This document shows positions 46,126 to 55,647 of a stretch of DNA of 64,000 bases, piece after piece. This stretch comes from Methylomonas albis (GTDB lineage: Bacteria > Pseudomonadota > Gammaproteobacteria > Methylococcales > Methylomonadaceae), in the NCBI RefSeq assembly GCF_014850955.1, contig NZ_JACXSS010000001.1, positions 4,960,001 through 5,024,000 on the forward strand, read 5' to 3'. How positions within the stretch are numbered: position 1 is the stretch's first letter; the number at the start of each line of letters is the position of its first letter. The notes below the pieces were generated by a model. The model was not told where the DNA came from. It worked only from the letters and a program-made list of their open reading frames with translations, and did not search any database. The position numbers and the translations under genes are program-made.

Positions 46126-47934
46126 GTGATAGAAAAACTTAGAAACATCGCGATCATCGCCCACGTCGACCACGGTAAAACCACCTTAGTCGACCAACTT
46201 TTACAGCAATCCGGTACCTTCGACGCTCACACCAAAGTCGACGAACGAGTGATGGACTCTAACGCGCTGGAAAAAGAGCGCGGCATTACCATTCTGGCGA
46301 AAAATACCGCGATTGACTGGAACGGCTATCACATCAACATCGTCGACACCCCAGGCCATGCCGATTTCGGCGGCGAAGTTGAGCGGGTTTTATCGATGGT
46401 TGATTCGGTTTTGCTGTTGGTGGATGCGGTCGACGGCCCTATGCCGCAAACTCGTTTCGTCACTAAAAAGGCCTTCGCGTTGGGCTTGAAACCCATTGTC
46501 GTGATCAACAAAGTGGATCGCCCTGGCGCTCGTCCTGATTGGGTGGTCGATCAAACCTTTGATTTGTTCGATAACTTAGGCGCAACCGATGAACAATTGG
46601 ATTTCCCGATTGTTTATGCCTCTGCGTTAAACGGTTTTGCCGGACTGGAAGCCGACGTATCGGGCGGCGATATGACCCCGCTGTTCCAAACGATTGTCGA
46701 TAAAGTAGCACCACCGCCAGTTGAAATCGATGCGCCCTTCCAAATGCAGGTGATCAGCCTGGATTACAACTCCTATGTGGGCGTTATCGGTATCGGCCGT
46801 ATTCAGCATGGCAAAGTGACGCGTAACATGCCGTTAACCATCGTCGATAATGAAGGGAAAAACCGCAGTGGCCGCATGCTGAAACTCTATGGTTTCCATG
46901 GCCTGGAACGCGTTGAAGTGGAAACTGCGCAAGCGGGCGACATCATCGCTTTCTGCGGGATTGAGAATTTAAAAATCTCGGAAACTTTATGCGACCCCAA
47001 TAATGTCGTAGCTTTACCGCCGCTATCGGTCGATGAACCGACCGTGAGCATGACCTTCCAAGTCAATAACTCACCATTTGCCGGTAGAGAAGGTAAATTC
47101 ATCACCACCCGCCAAATTTTTGATCGCTTACAAAAAGAGTTACAACACAATGTAGCCCTACGCGTTGAAACCACCGACGACCCGGATAAATTTAAAGTAT
47201 CGGGCCGTGGTGAATTACATTTATCGGTGTTGATCGAAAATATGCGCCGCGAAGGTTTCGAGCTGGGTGTATCACGTCCCCAAGTTATCATTAGAGAAAT
47301 TGATGGGGTTAAATCGGAACCGTATGAAAATGTCACGATTGAAGTTGAGGAACAGCATCAAGGCACCATCATGGAAAAATTAGGTGAGCGCAAAGGCGAC
47401 CTAAAAGACATGGTGCCGGATGGTAAAGGCCGTATCCGTCTGGAATATATCGTGCCTTCCCGTGGCTTATTGGGCTTCCAAACCGAGTTTTTGACCGCAA
47501 CCTCCGGATCGGGCTTGTTCTATCACGTCTTCGACCATTATGGCCCCGTGAAAGAAGGTGCGGTGGGTAATCGCATTCGTGGCGTGCTAATTTCCATGGC
47601 TAAAGGTAAAGCGGTCGATTACTCCCTATACCCACTACAAGCTCGCGGCGAGTTGTTAGTGGTTAATGGCGATGAAATCTACGAAGGGCAATTGGTAGGT
47701 ATCCATTCACGTAATAGCGATTTAGTGGTTAACCCCACCAAACCCAAGCCATTAACTAACATCCGTGCGGCGGGTACTGACGATAGCTTGTCCTGTGCCA
47801 AAATTCAAAAAATGACGTTGGAACAAGCCTTGGAATTTATCAGTGATGATGAGTTAGTTGAAGTAACACCTAAATCAATTCGTCTACGTAAAATTTTATT
47901 GACTGAAAACGAGCGGAAACGCGCGCCAAAATAG
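46126..47934 (+). CDS. typA: ribosome-associated GTPase TypA/BipA
   Basis: 602 residues. The G domain has AHVDHGKTT (G1), ERGITI (G2), DTPGH (G3) and NKVD (G4). Domains III and V of EF-G type and the BipA-specific C-terminal domain ([15 protein letters not shown], ending [10 protein letters not shown]) are present. BipA acts in 50S assembly and stress or low-temperature growth. The start is a GTG. A strong bidirectional terminator follows. Confidence 0.96.
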   Translation: MIEKLRNIAIIAHVDHGKTTLVDQLLQQSGTFDAHTKVDERVMDSNALEKERGITILAKNTAIDWNGYHINIVDTPGHADFGGEVERVLSMVDSVLLLVDAVDGPMPQTRFVTKKAFALGLKPIVVINKVDRPGARPDWVVDQTFDLFDNLGATDEQLDFPIVYASALNGFAGLEADVSGGDMTPLFQTIVDKVAPPPVEIDAPFQMQVISLDYNSYVGVIGIGRIQHGKVTRNMPLTIVDNEGKNRSGRMLKLYGFHGLERVEVETAQAGDIIAFCGIENLKISETLCDPNNVVALPPLSVDEPTVSMTFQVNNSPFAGREGKFITTRQIFDRLQKELQHNVALRVETTDDPDKFKVSGRGELHLSVLIENMRREGFELGVSRPQVIIREIDGVKSEPYENVTIEVEEQHQGTIMEKLGERKGDLKDMVPDGKGRIRLEYIVPSRGLLGFQTEFLTATSGSGLFYHVFDHYGPVKEGAVGNRIRGVLISMAKGKAVDYSLYPLQARGELLVVNGDEIYEGQLVGIHSRNSDLVVNPTKPKPLTNIRAAGTDDSLSCAKIQKMTLEQALEFISDDELVEVTPKSIRLRKILLTENERKRAPK

Positions 47935-47941
47935 CCGGACA

Positions 47942-47978
47942 AAAAAGCCGTTCTTGTCTTAGACAAGAACGGCTTTTT
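47942..47978. terminator. bidirectional terminator between typA and the TauE gene
   Basis: GCCGTTCTTGTC / GACAAGAACGGC form a 12-bp stem with a 3-base loop; an A-run on the left and T-run on the right allow termination in both directions. Confidence 0.9.
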
Positions 47979-47998
47979 CAAGTCAAGCCCGTTAAAAC

Positions 47999-48811
47999 TT
48001 ATTGCGTTACAAACTTCAAGCCTATCACCAACAACAAAGTTGCCAACACCGGACGCAGAAAATATTCCGGAATCTTGGCGCTCAAATGACTACCGATCCA
48101 AATGCCGGGCACCGAGCCCAGCAACAAGCTGATCAACAAATCCAAATCAAAATTACCCAAACTCAAATGCCCCAAGCCAGCCAGCGCCGTCAGCGGAATG
48201 GCATGCGCCAAATCGGTACCGACAATTTTCAATGTGGTCATTTTTGGATAAAGAAACAATAAAGCCACAGTCCCTAAAGCCCCGGCACCAACCGAGGATA
48301 ATGTAACCAATACTCCCAGTACCGCACCGGTAAACACCGTGGCAACTTTTTCCCAGCGCGGGGAAAAACGGCCGCTGTTTTCCTGATTACTATGATCATC
48401 ATCTATCGCCGCCGTCTTGGCTGCTTTGCGCAACAGAATACTGCGCACCAACAAGGCAAAAGCCGTCAGTAACAGTGCAACGCCAAGAGTAAACGTAATC
48501 GCGCCGGTCACTTCCGTTCCGACCGCCATTAAATTTTTCAACACGTACAGCGTGATGCTGGCGAACGGCAAGCTACCCAAGGCCAACCAGCCGACGATTT
48601 TCCAATCCACCGAGCCGTGTTTGCCATGATGAACAAACACCCCAGCGGTTTTCGTAATCGATGCGTACAGTAAATCCGTACCTACCGCGACTGCTGGTTT
48701 AAATCCAAACAAAAAAACCAGCAGCGGCGTCATCAACGAACCACCACCAACACCAGTCACACCGACCAGCATACCCACGACAAAACCGGAGGCCGTATAC
48801 ATTAAATTCAT
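47999..48811 (-). CDS. TauE/SafE-family sulfite or organosulfonate permease
   Basis: 270 residues with about eight membrane helices. The family repeats are seen as GMLVGVTGVGGGSLMTPLLV near the N-terminus and GVLVTLSSVGAGALGTVALL in the second half. TauE/SafE proteins move small anions such as sulfite, sulfonates or sulfoacetate; the substrate is not determinable. Convergent on typA. Confidence 0.9.
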   Translation of the reverse strand: MNLMYTASGFVVGMLVGVTGVGGGSLMTPLLVFLFGFKPAVAVGTDLLYASITKTAGVFVHHGKHGSVDWKIVGWLALGSLPFASITLYVLKNLMAVGTEVTGAITFTLGVALLLTAFALLVRSILLRKAAKTAAIDDDHSNQENSGRFSPRWEKVATVFTGAVLGVLVTLSSVGAGALGTVALLFLYPKMTTLKIVGTDLAHAIPLTALAGLGHLSLGNFDLDLLISLLLGSVPGIWIGSHLSAKIPEYFLRPVLATLLLVIGLKFVTQ

Positions 48812-49304
48812 AGAGAATCACCTTAAACTTCATAATATTCGATAAGTGAACTCATTATGCCAGCGCAATCGCCCAGCATATTAATGATTAAATGGCATAT
48901 GTATATTTAATTTTTAGATACTGCTATGAATCGCCTTAACCTTGCTCGCAACCTGCCTGAATCAAGCTATAAGCCGTCAGTACGCTTTAGTTTTTACAGA
49001 AAAACCCTGATAGGACATTGATTTTTGTATCAATAGACTTTCCCGAAGCTGACGACAGAGATATTTGCGTTTAATAGCGCCGACTCCCTTGCTCAGATCG
49101 CGAGGAGATCCTGCAGTTTTGTAGGGAAAATATGCCGCTCTTCCTATCCATAATGCCAAAACTGCTGCGGAAAAAAAGCGGCCTCCCAACTAACGTGGCC
49201 ACAATCCAACAAAAGAGTGAGTGCTGTTCTTGAGAGCGCAACGAGAACGAGGTAGCCGATTGCGCTAAGTCTAAGAAACTTATACAATAGCCAGCTGAAC
49301 ATTA
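48812..49304. other. intergenic region between TauE gene and tRNA-Ser
   Basis: No convincing coding frame. It holds the promoter region of the TauE gene on the left and presumably that of the tRNA on the right; otherwise I see nothing recognisable. Confidence 0.6.
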
Positions 49305-49392
49305 GGAGAGATGGCCGAGCGGTCGAAGGCGCACGCCTGGAAAGTGTGTATACGGCAACGTATCGAGGGTTCGAATCCCTCTTTCTCCGCCA
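49305..49392 (+). tRNA. tRNA-Ser (anticodon GGA)
   Basis: The 88-base sequence folds as a class II tRNA: acceptor GGAGAGA pairs with TTTCTCC, the D-arm holds GCCGAGCGGTCGAAGGC, and the anticodon loop is CTGGAAA giving GGA (serine). There is a long variable arm, the T-arm GAGGGTTCGAATCCCTC and an encoded CCA end. It is the probable attachment site of the adjoining island, as the integrase gene starts 165 bases after it. Confidence 0.95.
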
Positions 49393-49423
49393 ATTAAGCA
49401 TCCACCAAGATGCAAAGAAGATC

Positions 49424-49458
49424 AAAAACCCGCAAGTTATCTGGCTTAGCGGGTTTTT
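49424..49458 (+). terminator. terminator downstream of tRNA-Ser
   Basis: AAAAACCCGC / GCGGGTTTTT form a stem around a 15-base loop, followed by T residues, 31 bases after the tRNA. Confidence 0.7.
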
Positions 49459-49497
49459 TATTGTCCAACGACATGCAGCCAGATGTATTGAAATTCA

Positions 49498-49554
49498 GGG
49501 GTAACTGGGGGTAACATCTGGGGTAACTGACTTATCCCATGCAGGAGTTACCCC
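49498..49554. repeat. three direct and one inverted GGGGTAAC repeats before the integrase
   Basis: GGGGTAAC occurs at 49498-49505, 49508-49515 and 49520-49527, and inverted (GTTACCCC) at 49547-49554, three bases before the integrase ATG. Closely spaced short repeats between a tRNA attachment site and an integrase gene resemble arm-type binding sites for integrase or an excisionase, or an operator for the integrase promoter. Confidence 0.55.
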
Positions 49555-49557
49555 CAA

Positions 49558-50786
49558 ATGCTATCAGACACCGCATGCAAGAATGCCCACAGAAACGAGA
49601 AAGCCAGCGCCGGCAAGCCTTTCAAGCTGTCGGACGAGAAAGGCCTTTTCCTGTTAGTGCAGCCTCAAGGCGAAAGTTGGGGTAAGTGGTGGCGGTTCAA
49701 GTACCGATTTGGGGGTAAGGAGAAATCCCTGTCACTTGGCACTTACCCCGAAATCAGCCTCAGCCAAGCAAGAGATAAGCGCGACGAATTCCGCAAGCAA
49801 ATTGCCAACAATATCGATCCCGCCATCACCCGCAAGATCGAAAAAGCCGGCAGTACCGAAAACACCCTCGCCGCCGTTGCCAAGGAATTTATGGAGGCCA
49901 ACCGGAAAAATGGAGCGCCAGCCATCATGCCCACATCGAGCAATGTTTCGAGCGTGATGTTTTCCCCTGGATTGGCAATAGGCCCTTAAAAGTTTTATCC
50001 GCCGTCGAGGTGTTGGCTACCCTCCGCCGCATTGTGGATCGTGGCGCACTGGAAACCGCCGCCAGAACCAAACAATTCATCGGCCAAATCCGCTACGGTA
50101 TCGCCACGGGACGCGCAGAACGCGACGTAACCGCCGATTTACGCGGCGCGCTCCCGTCACCTAATCGCGGCCATTTTCCAGCCATTACTGAACCCAAATC
50201 ATTAGCCGAATTGCTAAAGGATATAGATGCTTATGGTGGAAATTTTGTTGTTAGAACCGCTCTACAACTCCAACCATTGATATTTGCCAGACCGGCCAAC
50301 CTTGCCGCCGCCGAATGGACGGAATTTGACCTGGACGCCGCCGAATGGCGTATTGCCGCCGATAAAATGAAGATGAAAGACGCGCATATCGTCCCGCTCA
50401 GCAAACAAGCCATTGCCTTGTTGCGCGATATTCAGCCGCTAACCGGCTCAAGTCGTTATGTCTTCGCCAGCAACCAGGGCAAAAAAGGCAATGAGCCACA
50501 TATCAGCCGCGAATCGATTGGCGCAGCCATCCGGCGCATGGGTTACCAAGGCCAGCACACCGCGCACGGATTCAGAACAACCGCAAGTACGCTATTACAC
50601 GAGCATGGCTTTCATTCCGACATGATCGAGCGCCAGCTAGCTCATGCCGAACGCAATCGGGTTAAAGCCGCCTACAACCGGGCGCAACACTTGCCGGAGC
50701 GCCGCAAAATGATGCAAAGCTGGGCGGATTATCTGGATAGCTTGAAGGCTGGCGCACAAGTCTTGCCGTTCAGGCAGGTTAGTTAA
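49558..50786 (+). pseudogene. P4-type tyrosine integrase split by a frameshift
   Basis: The first 143-residue frame carries the DUF4102-type N-terminal domain (FKLSDEKGLFLLVQPQG; LGTYPEISLSQARDKRDEFR). The second frame, to 50786, carries the core-binding and catalytic domains with R...HGFRTTASTLLHEHGF and the late Y (AAYNRAQHLPERRKMM). Adding one A to the A5 run at 49906-49910 joins the two frames into one normal integrase of about 410 residues (RKKWSASHHAHIEQCF across the join). So the gene has lost one base. It sits beside tRNA-Ser, as active P4-like integrases do. A sequencing error in the homopolymer is possible. Confidence 0.85.
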
Positions 50787-50870
50787 ACCGTTATAATCCT
50801 ATTTAACGGGACAGCCCTATAGGGCAAGTATTAAGGCCTCAGTAGAAATGACAATAACGGCAGAAATGGA

Positions 50871-51524
50871 ATGAACCAATTTAATAGATTGATATTGCTT
50901 TATATTTTAACAAGCAATGCCTTTGCCCAAAGTAGTTTGGAACAGCTTAACTCAACAGTTTTCGATGGAGTTATTCAGAAAAATTATATAAAAACAAACA
51001 AAATAACTCAGCAAGGGGTTATTTCTGCCTGTGAGATTGAGTTTCAAGCTGCATATAGGGATTTCAGAGCATTATCAGGTAGCCCAGTTGTGTTGATGGG
51101 TTCTTTTTCCATCCTGTATTTCAAGGATAAGAGCGTAATTACTCCAACGTTAAAACTCGTTCCTGCGATTATGAATTTTGAACACATGAATTGGGATATA
51201 GTTTATCCTCCTTATGGGGAGATATTTATAGGTGGCAATGGCCTGGAAAAATATAAAGCGACTGATTTTAAGTGTGAAAATGGTGGTAAGTGTACTGGAT
51301 ACAATGATAGCGGCATGAAAATAATAGGAATAGTTGCAGAGCAACACCCATTTGATGGCGAAATTAAAATTTCTTTGAAAGAAGGAGGTATGGATTCGAG
51401 TATTCTGCTGTCTTCTATCTCGCCAGAGCCCGAATCAACCCAACAGAGAAAAAAGTTTACCGAGTGCATCCTAGAGCTTATTAGCCAAGCGATGTCAGAC
51501 CTTGAACATGTAATAAAAAAGTAA
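50871..51524 (+). CDS. secreted protein of unknown function
   Basis: 217 residues with a signal peptide (MNQFNRLILLYILTSNAFAQ). I do not recognise the mature part, which includes a pair of cysteines (FKCENGGKCTGYND) and a mix of strands and helices. It is AT-rich compared with the core genome and sits between the integrase 3' end and a decayed second copy of that end, so it looks like separately acquired cargo. No enzyme motif is visible. Confidence 0.65.
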   Translation: MNQFNRLILLYILTSNAFAQSSLEQLNSTVFDGVIQKNYIKTNKITQQGVISACEIEFQAAYRDFRALSGSPVVLMGSFSILYFKDKSVITPTLKLVPAIMNFEHMNWDIVYPPYGEIFIGGNGLEKYKATDFKCENGGKCTGYNDSGMKIIGIVAEQHPFDGEIKISLKEGGMDSSILLSSISPEPESTQQRKKFTECILELISQAMSDLEHVIKK

Positions 51525-51536
51525 GCATGAAGTTGC

Positions 51537-51632
51537 CTGGACGGCTTGAAGGATGGCGCGCAGGTCATATCGTTTAAGCAGATCAGATAAACCTTTAAAA
51601 TCGAATTTAACCGGATAGCCCGACGGGGCAAC
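51537..51632 (+). pseudogene. decayed 3' end of a second integrase
   Basis: Bases 51537-51590 encode LDGLKDGAQVISFKQIR followed by a stop, which parallels the integrase end LDSLKAGAQVLPFRQVS at 50733-50786. The similarity carries on for about 42 bases past the stop (ATTTAACCGGATAGCCC here, ATTTAACGGGACAGCCC there), including a GCCC-GGGC hairpin. No rest of the second gene is present. Confidence 0.8.
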
Positions 51633-51698
51633 AAGCGGGATTCGTCCCCCGTTTCCGGTTAATCCTTTCGGACGGTTTGCACTTTGACGGGGTGTTCA

Positions 51699-51839
51699 AT
51701 GAGCGAGGTATTTTTTCGAGGGAGCGGTAAATGGGTGGCTTTTACAGATGACGGCCATCTTTGGTTTAGAAGCTTTCAGAAAAATCTACATTTTGTGAAC
51801 GGTGTATTCACACTGTCCCGCAATTGCTGGATGGCTTAA
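51699..51839 (+). CDS. possible 46-residue protein, perhaps chimeric
   Basis: A short frame (MSEVFFRGSGKWVAFTDDGH, then LWFRSFQKN) ending exactly where the truncated restriction gene ends on the other strand. The start resembles small beta-hairpin proteins, but the second half may derive from sequence fused at a recombination junction. Weak ribosome binding site; I would not rely on it. Confidence 0.3.
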   Translation: MSEVFFRGSGKWVAFTDDGHLWFRSFQKNLHFVNGVFTLSRNCWMA

Positions 51840-52576
51840 TCACCGTAAAGATTGATCATGCTTTGCAAGGTGGTGATGGTGATTTGCTTTTCGTCTTGAA
51901 AGCGGCGGCCAGCACGTAGTACGTAAGCGGGATAGTCAGGCAGATATTCGGCAAAGGCATCTTCAGTTTGCTTGGCCAACGGGATGCGGTCTACCAGAAA
52001 CAGAACGCGGGTAGCGGCATTGGCTTGAAACAGCCGTTTAATGAAGGCTGCGGCGGTACGGGTTTTGCCAGTGCCGGTTGCCATTTCTACCAGAAGTTTA
52101 CGGCGGCCCAGTTTGATTTCGTGACACAGTGCGTTGATACATTCCAGCTGATAATCACGCCCGGCAATGTGCTTATCAATATCCACCGCCGTGATGTCTT
52201 GTCTGACTTGGTAGGTGGCGAAGCGACGTTCCAGATCTCCCTGGCTAAAGAAGGTTTTGATGGGATGCGGGTAGGCCTCGCGTTGCCATTCCCAAAACAG
52301 AATTTCCTGGCCGTTAGCGAGAAAAATGTACGGCACTTTCAGTTGTTCAGCATACCCTTTGGCTTGTTCTGCCGCATCACCGGGACTGATCGCATAGCGT
52401 TTGGCTTCGATGATGGCTATGGCACGGCCATGCCGATCACACAGCACATAGTCGGCGCGGCCATTTTCCAGTACATATTCGAAGCGCACTGACAGCGAAT
52501 CATGAATGTTCCAACCTTGTGATTTGAGCTGGGCGTCGATGATGGCACGTGAAAACGCTTCATTGCTGTTGGCCAT
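51836..52576 (-). pseudogene. type I restriction enzyme R subunit, 3'-truncated
   Basis: Only 246 residues remain of a protein that usually has 800-1100. The nuclease domain is present (GRADYVLCDRHGRAIAIIEAKR gives the D and E-x-K residues of the PD-(D/E)xK site). Walker A is MATGTGKTRTAA and the motif Ia-like VLFLVDRIPLAKQ follows. The DEAH box, remaining helicase motifs and C-terminus are lost. No hsdM or hsdS gene is nearby. It is therefore a remnant that cannot act as a restriction enzyme by itself. Confidence 0.85.
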
Positions 52577-52695
52577 GTGTCCCTATGTGCGCTGAGTTTC
52601 AAGTGATGGGTAAATGCCGCGAATGATACAAGAGCATGGAGTCAGTCGGCAAACTAAGACTATGATTAGGCAAACTGACTGCCACAGATCATTAA

Positions 52696-53490
52696 ATGAA
52701 TATTAACCAAATTTTGATACAAGCTCTCGGCCCAATCATTAGTAATTACTGGTGGTTTTGGCTGCTGTTAGCGATTTTGGGTTTCCTGAAAACACCTTTC
52801 ATGAAGGGTGTGTTGGGGGAATTTCAAGTCAATTTGATCGCCAAACTGCGGCTTGATAAACAAATCTATACGCTGTTTAAAAATGTCACTCTGCGAACCG
52901 AAGACGGCGGCACGACACAAATTGATCATGTCATCGTGTCACGCTATGGGGTATTTGTCATCGAAACCAAGAATATAAAAGGCTGGATATTCGGTGGCGA
53001 GCATCAGAAAACTTGGACGCAGAAAATTTATCGACATACCAATAAATTTCAAAACCCGCTGCATCAAAATTACAAACACACGCAGACATTACAATCCGCT
53101 CTGGAATTGACGCCAGACCAGTTGTTTTCAGTCGTCGTATTTATTGGCGATAGTGAGTTTCAAACACCCATGCCGGATAACGTGGTTTATGCGGGAAGTT
53201 ATATTCGCTTCATAAAAAGCAAACAGCAGCCGATTTTGAGAGAATCGGAAGTCGCGGATATTTGCCGCAAACTCGAATCTGGCCGTCTTAAACCGTCGAT
53301 TAAAACGCACGTAGAGCACGTCAAACACGTGAGAAATATTGTCGAGCAAAAACAGCAGCAGGCAGAAAATGCTTGTCCGAAATGCGGAAAGCCAATGGTA
53401 TTGCGGACAGCCAAAAACGGCGAGAATCAAGGCAATCAATTTTGGGGATGTAGTGGTTTTCCACAGTGCAGAGCTATGCGCCCAGTTTAG
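52696..53490 (+). CDS. NERD-domain protein with a C-terminal zinc ribbon
   Basis: 264 residues: one N-terminal membrane helix (YWWFWLLLAILGFLKTPF), a NERD nuclease-related domain (GEFQVNLIAKLRLD; TQIDHVIVSRYGVFVIETKN with the D and E-T-K residues of the site), a helical linker and a topoisomerase-type zinc ribbon (ACPKCGKPMVLRTAKNG, then CSGFPQC). NERD proteins are thought to process DNA; many lie in mobile regions and some act in phage defence. It lies next to a restriction remnant. Confidence 0.82.
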   Translation: MNINQILIQALGPIISNYWWFWLLLAILGFLKTPFMKGVLGEFQVNLIAKLRLDKQIYTLFKNVTLRTEDGGTTQIDHVIVSRYGVFVIETKNIKGWIFGGEHQKTWTQKIYRHTNKFQNPLHQNYKHTQTLQSALELTPDQLFSVVVFIGDSEFQTPMPDNVVYAGSYIRFIKSKQQPILRESEVADICRKLESGRLKPSIKTHVEHVKHVRNIVEQKQQQAENACPKCGKPMVLRTAKNGENQGNQFWGCSGFPQCRAMRPV

Positions 53491-53579
53491 TTGTACTGGT
53501 TATTTGGCAAGCATATCTTTCCTACGAGTTATCCAGAATCGGTTGCATAACGCAAAGCTATTGTTTTGATTTAGAATCT

Positions 53580-54107
53580 ATGTCGAATATCCTGATCATC
53601 TACTCAACTCGCGATGGGCAAACGCTAAAGATTTGCCAAAGATTGCAATCGGTTATTGAACAGCAGTCACACCAAGTTGCCCTGATCCCGATTCAAGATG
53701 TTGATCGAGTGGCATTGGGAAGTTTCGATAAAATCGTGATTGGTGCCAGCATTCACTATGGCCGTCATGATCCTCAAATTCTGGCTTTCAGCAGACAGAA
53801 CCAGTCGATTTTGGACAGTAAGCCTAACGCTTTTTTCTCGGTCAACCTGGTCGCCCGAAAACCGGAAAAGCAAACGCCCGATACCAATCCATACCTGAAG
53901 AAATTTCTCAAACAGATTCGCTGGAAGCCCAAGCAGCTGGCGGTGTTTGCCGGAAAAATCGACTATCCCAGCTACAGCTTATTTGATCGGTCCATTATCC
54001 GCCTGATCATGTGGGTGACCAAGGGGCCGACTGATCCGTCAGCGATTGTCGAGTTTACCGATTGGAACCAAGTCGACGCTTTTGGCTTGGTGATCAGTTC
54101 AATGTAA
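53580..54107 (+). CDS. hemG: menaquinone-dependent protoporphyrinogen IX dehydrogenase
   Basis: 175 residues, a flavodoxin-like protein starting MSNILIIYSTRDGQTLKICQ with the FMN phosphate loop STRDGQT. The family marks VIGASIHYGRHDPQILAF and FFSVNLVARKPEKQTPDTNP are almost as in E. coli HemG. It oxidises protoporphyrinogen in haem synthesis, passing electrons to quinone. I chose the ATG at 53580; the frame is open upstream, but the extension does not belong to the family. It is striking to find an intact haem gene among island remnants. Confidence 0.92.
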   Translation: MSNILIIYSTRDGQTLKICQRLQSVIEQQSHQVALIPIQDVDRVALGSFDKIVIGASIHYGRHDPQILAFSRQNQSILDSKPNAFFSVNLVARKPEKQTPDTNPYLKKFLKQIRWKPKQLAVFAGKIDYPSYSLFDRSIIRLIMWVTKGPTDPSAIVEFTDWNQVDAFGLVISSM

Positions 54108-54609
54108 TTCGGCGATTCGTCAAAGGGGCTCCACTAAACAAAATTGTTTAATACAACCTGAATACTCCGATATTGCTCAATTCGCCGATCTATTTTCGTT
54201 CATTCAAAGCCGCATGTTTATTTCAATCTATTCGGGCACCGATTCTTATTTGAAAACTGCTTGAGATTCCAAGCCCAAGGCCACTGTTGTAGCGGAAGAA
54301 TTTTTATGTGCTTGAATGCTAGGGATCGGCCAAAAGCGGCCAATAAAGGTACTGGCGAAATTTTCGACCCCTGAGTTCAGCGAATGGCAGCTTTTCGGCA
54401 AGCAACCTTACGCCCTATTTGGCTCGACCCGGCCATTGGACCATATTACTAAATGTAAATATTACATTATAAAGTTGACTGTCAATTCAATGAATGAAAA
54501 TTACCGACGAAGATAGGCAGCACATGTTGCAAACACTAAAATAACAGATGCGCTCTGTTCCATAATTTTCAATATAAACTAGGAGAAATTTCCGATTATT
54601 AATACTTAT
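54108..54609. other. region without genes between hemG and the desaturase gene
   Basis: About 500 bases, AT-rich toward the right. A short inverted motif, GGCCAAAAGCGGCC, lies near 54330. The frame there (54316-54516) has no ribosome binding site or known domain. I see no gene. Confidence 0.55.
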
Positions 54610-55647
54610 CTAATGAGGTAATCTTTCAGTCGCTGATATAAAACTTGAGACTATAGTCTCTCTATAGGGATGATTATCTGGCAAATTGCTAAGTACTAAT
54701 CGATGCATTTTTGCCAAATTATGATAAGGGATTTGGGGAAATAAATGGTGAAGCGCGTGAAATCGGGTACCTATAGGATAGAGCCATCCTAGAACACATG
54801 AACCTTCATAGGTATTTGTGTCTAGAATCTGTTGTTTGAAATTAGTATTCTCGAAATTTGAATAGTAATTATGTACTGACAATGTCCTGTAAAAATTAAA
54901 TAATGATGCAAGGTAGGTTATTCCGTACCACACATAAAGGACTTTCCAAGGCCAGTAGCCAGAGGCCATAAAGTAAAAAAAAATACAATTATAAAAAAAA
55001 CACGCTGCGTCTTGCTGATACCATTCTGTACGTTCTTTTTTGTCTGGTAAAGGGCGCTGAAATTGTAAGTTAAGGACAGCTGTGGAGGCAAACCTATATA
55101 CATAGTTACGCCCCTTCTTGCCAATAAATGGCAGTAAAATTGGAAAAAACCCAAACCTAACTAAAAATAGCAGAGGAAATGCCATTTGTGAAAAAAAAGG
55201 AATGAAAATAAGATACCTAGCTGTTCCTTTTAATAGTTCATATTCAGGGTCGTTTCTTGTGCCATATGTTTTTGTGTGATGATGATATTTATGCGGATGA
55301 TATGAATATAGGGGTAGTTTGTGGACAAATCCAAATAATATATTAAATGCTATCGGGAAAAATGAGATCTGTTTTCCCACATGCACTGCCTCATGTATAA
55401 ATCCTGTTGATCTATATAAAAAAATGGCGGCTGCAATAATGAAAATAAGTTGCAGAGGCGAAAAAGATGTGGTTTTTACAGAAATGTAAATAAAAAGGTT
55501 AGTTGCAAAAACAGAGCCAATAAAGTCTAGCCAGTAAATAGTTGGCCTTGGATTTAAGTAAGTATTTATATTAGGAATATACTTACTTAAATCCAAATTG
55601 GTAGTCCGTTCATCTTTTTCAATTAATTGCGGATGGATAGTGACCAT
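54610..55647 (-). CDS. membrane fatty-acid desaturase family protein
   Basis: 345 residues. The three histidine boxes of the di-iron desaturases are present: HEAVH near residue 87, HPHKYHHH near 117 and HALHH near 298. Four to six hydrophobic helices flank them. The family inserts double bonds or hydroxyl groups in acyl chains or carotenoids; the substrate is unknown. The gene is AT-rich and its neighbours are unrelated, so it was probably acquired with the island. Confidence 0.85.
   Translation of the reverse strand: MVTIHPQLIEKDERTTNLDLSKYIPNINTYLNPRPTIYWLDFIGSVFATNLFIYISVKTTSFSPLQLIFIIAAAIFLYRSTGFIHEAVHVGKQISFFPIAFNILFGFVHKLPLYSYHPHKYHHHTKTYGTRNDPEYELLKGTARYLIFIPFFSQMAFPLLFLVRFGFFPILLPFIGKKGRNYVYRFASTAVLNLQFQRPLPDKKERTEWYQQDAACFFYNCIFFYFMASGYWPWKVLYVWYGITYLASLFNFYRTLSVHNYYSNFENTNFKQQILDTNTYEGSCVLGWLYPIGTRFHALHHLFPQIPYHNLAKMHRLVLSNLPDNHPYRETIVSSFISATERLPH

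Noticed and set aside
48977..49189. 70-residue minus-strand frame before tRNA-Ser
   Set aside because: No start signal or protein-like pattern; most likely chance.
49900..49920. Programmed frameshift in the integrase
   Set aside because: The slip site is a short A5 run without the A6-A7 or X-XXY-YYZ heptamer and stimulatory structure used by known systems; P4-type integrases are not known to use one.
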